This document shows positions 1-8,936 of a DNA stretch of 64,000 bases, in pieces. This DNA is from Saprospiraceae bacterium (GTDB taxonomy: Bacteria; Bacteroidota; Bacteroidia; Chitinophagales; Saprospiraceae): the NCBI GenBank assembly GCA_016711125.1, contig JADJTQ010000011.1:12772-76771 (forward strand). Reading direction: 5' to 3'. The translations under genes were made by a program, and so were the position numbers. Numbering within the stretch: position 1 is the first letter of the stretch; each line of letters opens with the position of its first letter. The notes under the pieces are model-generated. The model did no database searches. It worked only from the letters and a program-made list of their open reading frames with translations, and was not told the DNA's origin.

Positions 1-1590
1 GCTGGATAGTGGTGTGGGCGGTATGTAATCGCAGCAGAGCTCACTGAAACCAACCGAACAAGTAGTCAACGTTTTTAGCAATGTATCTGTCGTCGCTTCT
101 TCGATCGAATAGTAATACCGGTTGGCTCCTAGCTTATACCGGGTAAATCCCAAGGTAGGATACGTCACTTTTTGCACGGTCCCATACCGCATATAGGTTT
201 CATCACTATCCCGGTGGGAGCTGCCATAATAATAGTTTCCTACCCGGGTTGGGGGCACATTCACAGCCTTGGGTCCGTTGCTGATCTCTCCATTATAAAA
301 TCCCCAATGATCCACCGCCCTCGATAACCGGTGCGGCAGGGCATTGTTCGTTCCAAAATAGGTAAAGGTCCAGGGGTTAATCGTGACCGACCCGTTCAGT
401 GATTTTTCTTGAATCGAGTTCAATTTCAGGCGTTTATACCATGGGCTACTTGCCGTACCGGGGCCAATATTATCCGTGGAATTATAATTACTCTGGAAAT
501 AGGTCTGACTAAAATCAAAGCGCTTCCCATATGTGGAGCCATTCCTTACCTCGATTCTGCTTAACGGATAAGCAGGATAGCTTAAATCACTATCGATATC
601 ATCTCTATCAGACGACGATACAACAAAAGTCACCGTCTGAGTCCCTCCTGAATTAGTGATTTGAGTCAATCGCATGCCTTCGATATAGCTATAATTGACA
701 TCCGTATTATAACGATTCAGATACCGCACTCCACTGCTTCCCGTGACACCGCAGTTAGAGATCTGGGTTGTGTTGTAATTTTCTGCTGAAGCTGGGTAGG
801 GATAGTGATACTTTTCCGTGGCGTAGCTCAGATTAATACTATGTTTCTGATCATGACTCTCTACCCGAACTAGGTACCATCCCGTGGTTACCCCAGACGT
901 TTCTGTATCGGGAGCAGACCTTTCGAGCGCATTCGTGGATCCATGTTGTCCAAAATAATATACCGTTCCATCTGGTGTGATCACTTTAAATCCAAACAAC
1001 GCGCTACCATCAATGATCCTCGTTATTTTTACATCTTGTCGAGGCATGATCATCGGCTCGATACTGTTGGTATCTCGGGCATTGATCGCAAACACAAATT
1101 TACCGGAATAGCCTCCGATATTAAAGCTGAATAAGTCTGGCTCACTATCACTTGTTCCATCCGCTATGTATTCTAATAGGGTGCCATTTAGGCTTGTTAC
1201 TGTTTGGTTAAACCACCCATTCGGATGCTCATCGATAATACCTACCGGTGTCCGGGAGATCATGATACTGCCTCCTATACTTTCCGCCCAGTTTAACCCC
1301 ACCCGGCTAGCTACTTCGGCTACTTTCACCCCCGATGGATGATAGTCAATGCTGACGGGTAAGGCCAAGGGCCCTTGCGTCACCGTATAAATAGGAACAC
1401 TTATTCCGGCCACCCCCGTAAAATAACTCACCGGAATCTCTCCAAACTTACCCAACGATGATGCATTGGCCGAGGGCAAGGTCACATCCCCGATCGAATT
1501 ATTGATCGGCTGTCCGAAGCAGATAGAGATAGAAGCGATGGCCAGTAAACTTATGACTAGTCTCGTAATGTATGTATATCTGGCTCTCAT
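1..1590 (-). CDS. RHS/YD-repeat-like secreted protein, N-terminal part (runs off left edge)
   Basis: The minus strand is open without interruption from an ATG at 1590 to the window edge, about 530 codons. The protein starts with a signal peptide (MRARYTYI...ICFGQ) and then has the region typical of Bacteroidota RHS-like wall proteins: GKFGEIPVSYFTGVAGISVPIY, a VAEVASRVGLNW segment and later HRLSRAVDHWGFYNG. The same blocks (DEVASAVGLGW, DYWGFYNG) occur in the gene at 59065, so the two are distant paralogues. The YD repeats and any C-terminal toxin-like part would lie outside the window. The ATG overlaps the TGA of the upstream gene by 4 bases (ATGA), so the two are translationally coupled. 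An exported surface role is inferred from the family and the signal peptide. Confidence 0.85.
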   Translation of the reverse strand, partial: MRARYTYITRLVISLLAIASISICFGQPINNSIGDVTLPSANASSLGKFGEIPVSYFTGVAGISVPIYTVTQGPLALPVSIDYHPSGVKVAEVASRVGLNWAESIGGSIMISRTPVGIIDEHPNGWFNQTVTSLNGTLLEYIADGTSDSEPDLFSFNIGGYSGKFVFAINARDTNSIEPMIMPRQDVKITRIIDGSALFGFKVITPDGTVYYFGQHGSTNALERSAPDTETSGVTTGWYLVRVESHDQKHSINLSYATEKYHYPYPASAENYNTTQISNCGVTGSSGVRYLNRYNTDVNYSYIEGMRLTQITNSGGTQTVTFVVSSSDRDDIDSDLSYPAYPLSRIEVRNGSTYGKRFDFSQTYFQSNYNSTDNIGPGTASSPWYKRLKLNSIQEKSLNGSVTINPWTFTYFGTNNALPHRLSRAVDHWGFYNGEISNGPKAVNVPPTRVGNYYYGSSHRDSDETYMRYGTVQKVTYPTLGFTRYKLGANRYYYSIEEATTDTLLKTLTTCSVGFSELCCDYIPPTPLSS

Positions 1591-2649
1591 TGTCTGGCTG
1601 ATTTTAGGGTGGTAAAATCAGATCGCAGTCCTGGTGTACTTAATATATACCGCATCCGTTGTGCTTGTCCCCGGGTAAACATGTACATGTTTTTATCATC
1701 CGTGTTGTCCATAAAATTCACCACCATGGCGGCCGGATATCCAATACAAGTACTAATTCGAATGGGTGTCGGATCTCCTAAGTTTGGGGCGTTGTGTATC
1801 GGAGTATCTTCGACCCCATCGTCTGTACAGGGATACAATCCCCATAGATCGATCAGACCTAAATAGTTCCCAACTAAATGGGTCAAGGTCTTCCCTCCCG
1901 TATAGGTCATCGACCCCCGACCAAACCATCGCTGGTCGATCACAATGCCATCAGTCTCCGGAGGGCCACCCGGACTTTGAGCATACGATCCGATGGATTC
2001 ATCAGTGGAGATCACCCAGATGTTGATTGTATTGGTTGGGCTCACCGGTGGCGATCCCAACCCCTGCTTTTTCATCGCATTGTAGTCAGCCCACTTTTCC
2101 TTCACATCCATAATCGTGGCAACACCAGCGATTCCATCCGTTTCACCCGCGTATTCCGATCGTTTAAAACGAATGCCAGTATCGGTGGCCAGGGATTGAA
2201 ACTTGCCGTCCGGATCGTGAGGGTCTTTCTCCGGTATCGTTGGCGAGCCAAAATCCTGGTTTAAGACCTCCAGCTGAAAGTCGATGTCTTCCTGTACCTT
2301 CTCCATATCCGTGGTGTGGAGTATGTGAAACACCAGATCCAGGGTGATCTCTTCCTGGATTTCAAACGATGGACTTTCTGCCCTTATCTTGAGTTCATTC
2401 TCGATCCACTCATCTTGCGAGATCAGTTTGTGGTCAAATTGAAATTGTTGATACGCTCCATTGGTGTAGTTGCGATATTCGAGTATCGTATCAATGTCAG
2501 TGAGGTAGTAGGGATTTTTCCGATCGCCTCGATCTTGGCCAGGATATCGGCTTCGCAAAAGCGAGATCATCATCGGATGTACTGTCCGTCGCATAAATAG
2601 TATGGCAGAAGCAGCAGAATGCAAACAAAAAAAGGGTGTAGCTTTTCAT
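1587..2649 (-). CDS. Secreted M43-like metallopeptidase homologue with lost zinc site; apparent frameshift near N-terminus
   Basis: The main frame (stop at 1587) encodes a pappalysin-like zincin fold: a strand around LDLVFHILHT, a long helical part, and the equivalent of the HExxHxxGxxH motif followed by a Met-turn-like NFMDNTDD. The zinc motif reads THLVGNYLGLID: the catalytic Glu is Leu, the second His is Asn and the third ligand is Asp, so a zinc peptidase activity is not expected. The signal peptide (MKSYTLFLFAFCCFCHTIYA, start 2649) lies in another frame that ends at 2497, so an indel in about 2500-2580 is needed to join the two. The gene is coupled by ATGA overlap to the RHS-like gene downstream, which suggests a joint job. 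It could be a pseudoenzyme chaperone or binding partner; that is inference. Confidence 0.7.
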
Positions 2650-2801
2650 CTTTGAAGTCGAGGTAGTCATGGTTTTCACCATTAAAATACAAAATCTTTC
2701 CATTTGTCAAACATCAATCTTACTTTTTTAGAAAGTCCTTCGTCGTCGAAGTACCAAAATCGTAAGGCCAATGTGGTGTTGTCCTCTATAAAGTGGCCAA
2801 C

Positions 2802-2817
2802 AGGTCAAATGTGACCT
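2802..2817. promoter_or_regulatory. Palindrome AGGTCA-N4-TGACCT, candidate XRE operator
   Basis: A perfect 6-base inverted repeat with a 4-base spacer sits 34 bases before the ATG of the XRE regulator and in the intergenic region shared with the divergent peptidase-like/RHS operon. XRE repressors commonly bind such palindromes, so autoregulation and control of the divergent operon are plausible but inferred. Confidence 0.35.
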
Positions 2818-2850
2818 TGTGAAGGTATCATACTTTCTACAGCTTGCCAA

Positions 2851-3078
2851 ATGGAAAGCAGCCTGCTGGAGCAGATTGGTAGAAAGATCCGGGAAATTCG
2901 GCTTCATCGATCGATGACGCAAGAGCAATTGGCCAACCTATGTCATACCGATCCATCCTATATCCGTAAAGTGGAATCAGGTAATGTCAATATTTCAGTC
3001 AAACGCTTGAAGGTGCTCTGCGATAGTCTCAGTGTTTCTTTGTCAGCCTTCTTTAAAGACATCGATACCCGAAAATAA
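2851..3078 (+). CDS. XRE-family helix-turn-helix regulator (75 aa)
   Basis: A compact Cro/C1-type HTH: IGRKIREIRLHRSMTQEQLA, then the recognition-helix region HTDPSYIRKVESG and ISVKRLKVLCDSL. The whole protein is the DNA-binding domain with a short tail and no effector domain, as in small plasmid or island regulators. It is transcribed away from the peptidase-like/RHS operon and is followed directly by a strong terminator, so it is monocistronic. Which promoter it controls is not shown; the palindrome 34 bases upstream of its start is the best candidate. Confidence 0.85.
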   Translation: MESSLLEQIGRKIREIRLHRSMTQEQLANLCHTDPSYIRKVESGNVNISVKRLKVLCDSLSVSLSAFFKDIDTRK

Positions 3079-3091
3079 TCAGCAGAGCAAA

Positions 3092-3118
3092 AAAGGCAAG
3101 CTATCCAGGCTTGCCTTT
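3092..3118 (+). terminator. Rho-independent terminator after XRE gene
   Basis: Perfect 10-base stem AAAGGCAAGC / GCTTGCCTTT with a 7-base loop (TATCCAG), located 13 bases after the stop codon of the XRE gene. The A-rich left flank means it could also work from the other strand. Confidence 0.85.
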
Positions 3119-3570
3119 CAACATTTTGGAAAATCTATCCATAACCCTTGGTGATAAAATAAGAATCTAAAAAAAGATCCCACCATTCAGCAGGATCCCA
3201 AAAGACGTGAGTGTTTAACTATCCAGGGTTGGATCTTTCAAATATAACCATTTATTTGAGTTGTTATTACAGTACCATGGGTTCTAATTGAGTACCTGTT
3301 GTTCTGGATATATTAATATTATGTTAAAGTTTTATTAATTGACAACCAGTATTATACAGAATGTAATCCCTTCTAGTTATACTATTACTATTTATACGTG
3401 CCTTGATATGCCTACACCTCCGCTTACCATTGCATTTATCCGTGCCCAGGCCCATTTTTTCTTTTTTCCTCACCCCCCATGCACGAGACTCCATCTACTC
3501 ACGAATGCACTGCCCTCCAATCAACTCTTTTCTGGATCTTCTATGTGCTTGGGTTTAATCAAACCTAACC
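3119..3570. other. Intergenic stretch without recognisable gene; short inverted repeat near its end
   Basis: About 450 AT-rich bases with no coding sequence I can support. At 3549-3568, immediately before the start of the next gene, TTGGGTTT-AATC-AAACCTAA forms an 8-base inverted repeat with one mismatch, a possible operator for the downstream replication/recombination genes. Confidence 0.4.
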
Positions 3571-5046
3571 ATGACTACCTCTCCGCTTTCTGTCTCCCCC
3601 AAAGCCCAACAGATTTCCGACCTGGTCCAGCTGCCTACCGCCCCCGATCTGGAAGCCGCCGTCCTGGGCGCCATGCTGATCGACACCACCATTTGTTCCT
3701 TGGTCAAAACCATCTTTAAAGATCCCTACGTTTTTTCCATCCCCAAATACCGCCTCATCTTTCAGGCCTGTCTGCACCTGGATAAGCAAAACAAACCCAT
3801 CGATTTACTCACCGTTTATGAAGACATCAAACGACGAGGCAAAACCAACATCTGTCAACCCTCGGAGCTCACCGAGCTCACCAACAAAGTAGGCTCGGCG
3901 GCCAATACCGAATACCATGCCCGCATCCTCTACCAAACCTACATGCGCCGGGTGGCCATCCGCCAATCGATCGAACTCATTGAATCGGCCGGCAATCATA
4001 GCAAAGACATTTTTCTCACCTACGCTACCGCCTATAAAGCCCTCAAAAAATCCGATCCATCGGGCATCCTGAGAGTATCTACGGTCAATGATGCGATTGC
4101 CACCGGTGCCCGGATGGAGCAACAAAAACAACTCATCGGTGCGCTGCTTCGCGAGCGCGATCTGGCCATCCTTTTTGGCGATGAAGGCACCGGCAAGTCG
4201 ATCCTGAGTTATCAGATCGGCGATGCGGTCTCCAAAGGCAAAGACCTGTTTGGCATCGATGACCTGCGCAATGAATGCCCGCCCAAATCGGTGATCATGT
4301 TTGACTTCGAAATGATGGAGCGCGAGCTCTTCGATCGTTACAGCACCGAAGGCACCTTTTATTCGTTTAGCGAAAACTTCTATCGGGCCAATATGGACGA
4401 CAGCTGGACCGATATGGAAAACTTGGCCGACAAGATCGTCGATCACATCGAGGTCATCATCAAAAGCCACAAACCCCACCTGGCCATCATCGACAACCTG
4501 ACCTGGATCTGTGATGAAACGACTGACAATACCATCGCCGCCCGGGTGATGAAAAAACTCGATGCGTTGCGTAAGCAATTTCCACCCCTGGCCATCCTGG
4601 TCATTGCCCATACCCCCAAACGGGATAAATCCCAACCCCTGGAGTCCAGGCACCTGGCCGGTGCCAAATCCCTCTCCAACTTTTGTACCTCCCTGTTTGC
4701 CATCTCCGAAAGCATGCGCGATCCGGGCATCCGCTACGTCAAGCACCTCAAATGCCGGGGTGCCGCCAAGGTCTATACCGGCGACAATGTGCTGGAGCTC
4801 ACCCTGATCAAAGAAACCGCCAAACTCGAATTTGAATACGCCTCCACCTCGGCTGAGCAGGAGCATCTGCAATACGCCGACCTGGAAGACAAAGAACAAG
4901 CCATCAATGATCTGACCATCGACCTGGTGGCCAAGAAGTACAGTTTCCGAAGGATCTCCCAGGAGATCGAGTTTCAATTTGGGGTTAAGTTCGCACACAC
5001 CACCTTGTCCAGGCGCTATAGGCGCTTGGCGCCCCTTAGTCTGTGA
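3571..5046 (+). CDS. Replicative ATPase: DnaB-type N-terminal domain plus RepA/AAA_25-type RecA-like domain
   Basis: Residues about 20-150 resemble the DnaB N-terminal helical domain (PDLEAAVLGAMLID, IFQACLHLDKQNKPIDLLTVYE). Residues about 190-440 are a RecA-like hexameric helicase/ATPase core of the RepA/AAA_25 type: Walker A GDEGTGKS at 203-210, Walker B HLAIIDNL with Asp308, and an IAHTPKR segment. At 491 aa it is about helicase size, but the core resembles plasmid RepA-like ATPases more than chromosomal DnaB. A C-terminal segment (FRRISQEIEFQFGV...TLSRRYRR) resembles a helix-turn-helix. It precedes a tyrosine recombinase by 67 bases and probably serves replication or mobilisation of the same element. 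Confidence 0.75.
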   Translation: MTTSPLSVSPKAQQISDLVQLPTAPDLEAAVLGAMLIDTTICSLVKTIFKDPYVFSIPKYRLIFQACLHLDKQNKPIDLLTVYEDIKRRGKTNICQPSELTELTNKVGSAANTEYHARILYQTYMRRVAIRQSIELIESAGNHSKDIFLTYATAYKALKKSDPSGILRVSTVNDAIATGARMEQQKQLIGALLRERDLAILFGDEGTGKSILSYQIGDAVSKGKDLFGIDDLRNECPPKSVIMFDFEMMERELFDRYSTEGTFYSFSENFYRANMDDSWTDMENLADKIVDHIEVIIKSHKPHLAIIDNLTWICDETTDNTIAARVMKKLDALRKQFPPLAILVIAHTPKRDKSQPLESRHLAGAKSLSNFCTSLFAISESMRDPGIRYVKHLKCRGAAKVYTGDNVLELTLIKETAKLEFEYASTSAEQEHLQYADLEDKEQAINDLTIDLVAKKYSFRRISQEIEFQFGVKFAHTTLSRRYRRLAPLSL

Positions 5047-5075
5047 TGGTGCGCTTCACCATTGAAGCGCACCAT
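5046..5075 (+). other. Perfect 13-base hairpin between replicative ATPase and recombinase genes
   Basis: ATGGTGCGCTTCA and its exact complement TGAAGCGCACCAT are separated by 4 bases. It starts on the last base of the ATPase stop codon and lacks a clear T-tract, so it may be a partial terminator, an mRNA structure or a protein-binding site. It contains the GGTGCG core that recurs in the repeats downstream. Confidence 0.55.
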
Positions 5076-5113
5076 TTACCAGCTCCTTTTTTGTACACCA
5101 AAAAGAAGCCATC

Positions 5114-6619
5114 ATGCATACCGATTATCGCACACCCAGCTACATCACCGCCGATCAGCAAAAATTACTGATCCACCGGTGTACCCATCCCCAAGACCGG
5201 CTGCTCATCTTGCTGATGCTCGATTGCGGTTTGCGGGTCACCGAGCTGGTCACCCTGCAGATCAAACATTTTAATTTTCGGGACAATACCGTCCTGGTTC
5301 GCTCCCTCAAAAAACGGGATAAACAACATTACCGGCGCATACCTCTCACCAGTCGCCTGGTGCAGGCACTCTCCGAGCATTATGTCACCCTCGCCAATAA
5401 AGAACCCGATGCCTATCTTTTTCCCGCCAGCCGCACGACCACCAAACGTGGCCACATCGCCCGCCAAACCGTGTGGCGTAAAATCCGCAAAAAAACCAAC
5501 AACCTACTTTACCCCCACATCTTGCGCCATACCTTTGCGACCCGCATTGTCAGCCAGGGCAATACCCTCATTGCTGCCAAAGAGCTCCTGGGTCATGCCT
5601 CGGTCAAAACCACCGAGATCTACACCCACATCACTACCGAGCAGGCCGTACAAGCCATCCGATCGATTGACCAGCGATCCTGGTTGGTTTCCTGGCGAGA
5701 AAAGCTCTTTCCCCGGCGCAACGTCTTTATCCTCGATCACCGCGCTTCCTCCTATTTTACCGTAGGCCGTAAAGACGAACTGCAAAGCCTGCTCGATCTG
5801 CAACTTAAAAAGATCAATACCCTCATCATCGCCCCCCAGGGCATGGGCAAATCGCACCTCATCCAGAGCCTGCCCAAAGATCACCTGTTGCAAATCGATG
5901 ATCTGCGCTACGTCAAAAAAACCCTGGTCGCCCTGATCCTCTATTTATTCGCCGGTGATAAAGAAGAAGCCTTTGAACTGCTCTACCAACAGGCCGATAA
6001 AGAAAAAGTGGTCATGAAAGAATCCGTCAAACGGCTCACCTCCCTCCTACTGTCCATCACCCAAAAAGACGAATACACCCTGGTCATTGACGACCTCACC
6101 CACATCACCAAATCCGGTGTCGATGCCCTGGAAAAACTCAAAAACCATTTTCACATCATCGCCTGTGCCCGGCAGCTTAAAATCGACTTTTCCTCTTGTG
6201 TCACCAATTTTCAGAAAATCGAGCTGCCGCCCCTCAAACGCATCGAGGCCGTCGAACTCATCGACCGGCTGAGCGTACCCATCCTTTCCCGCATCGAAGA
6301 TTATGAAACCTACAAAAACCACATCTATGAGCAAACCACCGGCAATCCGCTATTCATTCACGAACTCATCGACCGGTATCGCAAAGAACCCGATTTGAGC
6401 ATGGAGCATGTCCGCTCCATCACCCACACCACCGCCCTCCAAGAACTCGACATGAGTCTGTTCATCATCATCGGCCTCAGCTCGCTGATGGTCCTGCGCT
6501 ATCTCGGCGGCGAGCTCAGCAACAACTCCGGAGCCTTCCGGCTCCTGGGTGGCGCCTTCCTGCTTTTTGCCCTTTTTGCCCGCAATTTATTCGCCCAGGT
6601 ACGTCGCAAATTTGTCTAG
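5114..6619 (+). CDS. Tyrosine recombinase fused to P-loop ATPase with C-terminal membrane helices
   Basis: Residues 1-185 form a tyrosine recombinase catalytic domain with all expected residues: Arg41 (GLRVTEL), Lys66/67, His135-x-x-Arg138, His161 and the nucleophile Tyr170. The usual N-terminal SAM-like core-binding domain is missing or reduced to a few residues. From about 215 to 430 follows a STAND/AAA-like ATPase: VGRKDEL start, Walker A APQGMGKS at 240-247, Walker B LVIDDL with Asp326/327, and the sensor-like TTGNPLFIHELI. Two hydrophobic segments (about 450-468 and 478-492) end the protein, so it may be membrane-anchored. The reaction should be site-specific strand exchange; what the ATPase adds is unknown. 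The last 12 codons and the 3' flank recur at 11755-11812. Confidence 0.8.
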   Translation: MHTDYRTPSYITADQQKLLIHRCTHPQDRLLILLMLDCGLRVTELVTLQIKHFNFRDNTVLVRSLKKRDKQHYRRIPLTSRLVQALSEHYVTLANKEPDAYLFPASRTTTKRGHIARQTVWRKIRKKTNNLLYPHILRHTFATRIVSQGNTLIAAKELLGHASVKTTEIYTHITTEQAVQAIRSIDQRSWLVSWREKLFPRRNVFILDHRASSYFTVGRKDELQSLLDLQLKKINTLIIAPQGMGKSHLIQSLPKDHLLQIDDLRYVKKTLVALILYLFAGDKEEAFELLYQQADKEKVVMKESVKRLTSLLLSITQKDEYTLVIDDLTHITKSGVDALEKLKNHFHIIACARQLKIDFSSCVTNFQKIELPPLKRIEAVELIDRLSVPILSRIEDYETYKNHIYEQTTGNPLFIHELIDRYRKEPDLSMEHVRSITHTTALQELDMSLFIIIGLSSLMVLRYLGGELSNNSGAFRLLGGAFLLFALFARNLFAQVRRKFV

Positions 6620-6909
6620 CGCATGACCGGTTTTCACCTCCATACCGTCCTTTTTGGTGCATTCGCTAACAGTGTACTTCACATAAACGTTAAGAAAGTG
6701 TTAACAAAAAGTGGTGCATGCTGGTGCATCCTGGTGCGTGGTGCACGTGCACCAAAACACCTAATATCTTGTATATCAAATGATTATTCCTATTTAAGCC
6801 CTGCACCACCTTGCACCCCCTCTAAAAAAAAAGAAAAAACACTTTTTTTCCTTGGTGCATCTGGTGCATTGGTGCATCCTGGTGCACGCGCACCAAATGC
6901 ACCAAGCAA
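6560..6909. repeat. GGTGCA-rich repeat region R1 (iteron or recombination site)
   Basis: From the 3' end of the recombinase gene to about 6815 the sequence closely matches 11745-11990. It contains about a dozen GGTGCA/TGCACC hexamers, several spaced exactly 10 bases (6713-6740), and the perfect 16-base palindrome TGGTGCACGTGCACCA at 6739-6754. A second cluster at 6853-6905 ends with inverted copies. Helical phasing suggests cooperative binding of a protein, as in iteron origins, or the arm sites of a recombinase. An A-run followed by a T-run at 6823-6850 is an easily melted stretch. No gene is supported between 6620 and 6965. Confidence 0.75.
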
Positions 6910-6965
6910 TCACATTACGTGTTGCGCCTCCCTTTGATTTATTCACCATCAAAAACATACACATC

Positions 6966-7178
6966 ATGAAAATCAGAACACCAGAGCATCAAAAACTCGC
7001 CGAACATCTGGAGGACTTTCACACCCTTTCTCTTTTTGTCGAATACCTCCTCGAAAAAAAAGTGCCGGTCAGCCAGGATGACATTTTAGTCTTTCTCTGC
7101 ATCGACCCGGTTCGTTTTGCCCACGAGGCCAAACTCATCAAGCAGCTGCATGGTTCGGCCACCGTCTATCCGATTTAA
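6966..7178 (+). CDS. Small protein of unknown function (70 aa), first gene of coupled operon
   Basis: The start at 6966 gives a 70-residue acidic/helical protein (MKIRTPEHQKLAEHLEDFHT..., then SQDDILVFLCIDP). I do not recognise a family. It has no signal peptide and no long hydrophobic segment. It opens a run of genes in the same direction with gaps of 4 bases or overlaps, so it is probably made with the lipoprotein and YdjM-like protein that follow. Confidence 0.5.
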   Translation: MKIRTPEHQKLAEHLEDFHTLSLFVEYLLEKKVPVSQDDILVFLCIDPVRFAHEAKLIKQLHGSATVYPI

Positions 7179-7182
7179 TCCC

Positions 7183-7611
7183 ATGCAGGTACTTCCGGTT
7201 TATGTATGGATGTTGTTGATCATTGGTGCGCTGTTTGGTTGTATCCCACCGGGTTCTGACTGGCCGGATGATCCTTGCCCGCATGTCTTCCAGTACCGGG
7301 CCGTGTTGGCCTTTGAGTATGATTCGGCCACCCAGCGCTGCAGTCAGACTCGTTTACAGATCTTTCCCCGCCAGCACCGGGTACCGGAAGTGATTCCGGA
7401 TACCCTTGATTTGGACATTGCCCTGGCTACCTTTCGCCGCATTGAGATCTACTGTCCGCAGATCATCATCGATTCGATGTTGGACCTGGACAGCCACTAC
7501 CGCTACTTCGAGTTGGAGATCACCCATTGCCACCAGTTTTCCATCCGGCTCGAAGCTACTCTTGAATCATCGAGTTATTTCATCACCTCCTTTATCTTTT
7601 CTATACCATGA
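7183..7611 (+). CDS. Small predicted lipoprotein (142 aa)
   Basis: The start at 7183 gives a short charged-poor leader, a hydrophobic stretch (YVWMLLIIGALFGC) and a lipobox LFGC with Cys20, so the product should be a lipoprotein in the cell envelope. The mature part has two to three further cysteines (DDPCPHVF, QRCSQ) and no family I can name. The stop overlaps the next ATG by 4 bases (ATGA), indicating translational coupling to the membrane protein downstream. Confidence 0.6.
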   Translation: MQVLPVYVWMLLIIGALFGCIPPGSDWPDDPCPHVFQYRAVLAFEYDSATQRCSQTRLQIFPRQHRVPEVIPDTLDLDIALATFRRIEIYCPQIIIDSMLDLDSHYRYFELEITHCHQFSIRLEATLESSSYFITSFIFSIP

Positions 7612-8936
7612 CTGCTCCCAATCACATTGTGGGTGGCATCGCCACCGTCGGTATTTTTGCCAGCATTAGCGGCATCAATATTTTAGCCAAACCCGCTTAC
7701 CTGGTGGTCATCGCCATTGCCTCCCTCCTACCCGATATCGATCACACCCGTAGCCTCATCGGTAAGCTGCTGTATCCCATTGCCAAACCCATCAATCGGC
7801 GTTATGGCCATCGCACCATCACCCATTCCTTGATTTTTACCTTTTTCCTCATTTTGCTGCTGCGCCTGGTGCTCATTGCCCTGAATGTACCCGGTCCCTA
7901 TACCACCTTGTTTGGGGCGGCTTATCTGTCGCACCTGGTATTTGATATGATGACCGTACAAGGCGTGCCGCTTTTTTATCCCTTTCTGCGCAATCCGTGT
8001 GTGTTGCCCGGCAAAGCTTCGCTTCGCCTCAACACCAACAACCTCCGATCGGAAACCTCCGTCTTTTGCTTTTTCCTGCTCAGCCTTTTCTTTCTCCAGC
8101 CTCTATTTAGTCAGGGCTTCTGGACCTCCTACAACCGGCTCTTTGGCACCATGAAACATCTGCGTAGTGAGTTTGCCAGTAGCCCCGATCTGCTGCGATG
8201 TACCGTGCAATATCGCATCGGTACCGATCTCACCACCGCCACCGGTTATGTGATTGATGTGCTGCCCCAAGAGGTCGTCTTGTACGATTCAGTGGCCTTT
8301 CGTACGCTGGGTGCTGGCCACCAAAGCATTACCCACCTGGCGCCATCGCACTCCGGTCTGGCGCTGAGCTATCACACTCAATCGTTTTACAACATCCCCG
8401 CTGACAGCCTCACCCAGCTGCTCTACAGGCACCCGGTCACTTCGCTGGAGGTTTCTTCCAATCACCCGTTTGTCTGTACCATCAATGACCGTACCACCAC
8501 CAGCAAAAGCATCACCGCTTCCTATGTCAATTCCTTTTCCCTCACCCCGGCAGTGGATACCACCACCCAACCTTTTTATCCGGATCCGCGCATCAACACC
8601 CAATACCGGCAACTCGATCTCTTAAAGGCGCTCCAGGCCAAAGAACACCTCGCCTATCAAGCCGCCGAAACTCAGCTGCAGCAACTCCGGCAGCAAGCCC
8701 ATTCCGAGACCAACCTCATCCGTAAAGAAGGCCTCATCCATCAAATCAATACGTTTAAATTACCTACCATCAAGGACTACTCCACCGACATCGATCGGGA
8801 GCATATCCAGCTGGCTCAACTGCAACGGGCTGATCAGATTCGACACAAACAACAGCTGGCCTCCGGTAAAATAGACCTGGCCACCTATTCCGGTTTTTAT
8901 ACCTACCTCACCATCACTCCCCTTCCTCATGAATAA
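7608..8936 (+). CDS. YdjM-like (metal-dependent hydrolase family) membrane protein with long C-terminal extension
   Basis: The first 150 residues match the PF04307 membrane family: MTAPNHIVGG, then SLLPDIDHTRS, YGHRTITHSL and LSHLVFDMMT, giving the conserved His/Asp set in and next to transmembrane helices. The remaining 290 residues are unusual for the family: one more hydrophobic segment (VFCFFLLSLFFLQPLF), then a beta-rich periplasmic-looking part and a coiled-coil tail rich in Gln and Ala (about 345-430). It overlaps both neighbours (4 bases upstream, 8 bases downstream), so it is part of a tightly coupled envelope operon. The enzyme activity of the family is poorly defined; a function here cannot be assigned. 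Confidence 0.7.
   Translation: MTAPNHIVGGIATVGIFASISGINILAKPAYLVVIAIASLLPDIDHTRSLIGKLLYPIAKPINRRYGHRTITHSLIFTFFLILLLRLVLIALNVPGPYTTLFGAAYLSHLVFDMMTVQGVPLFYPFLRNPCVLPGKASLRLNTNNLRSETSVFCFFLLSLFFLQPLFSQGFWTSYNRLFGTMKHLRSEFASSPDLLRCTVQYRIGTDLTTATGYVIDVLPQEVVLYDSVAFRTLGAGHQSITHLAPSHSGLALSYHTQSFYNIPADSLTQLLYRHPVTSLEVSSNHPFVCTINDRTTTSKSITASYVNSFSLTPAVDTTTQPFYPDPRINTQYRQLDLLKALQAKEHLAYQAAETQLQQLRQQAHSETNLIRKEGLIHQINTFKLPTIKDYSTDIDREHIQLAQLQRADQIRHKQQLASGKIDLATYSGFYTYLTITPLPHE

Noticed and set aside
3339..3719. Plus-strand frame overlapping the start of the replicative ATPase
   Set aside because: Composition is low in folded-protein pattern and it runs in another frame over the conserved DnaB-N region.
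3805..4998. Long open frame on the minus strand (about 400 codons)
   Set aside because: It is the antisense shadow of the replicative ATPase gene, which has clear motifs on the plus strand.
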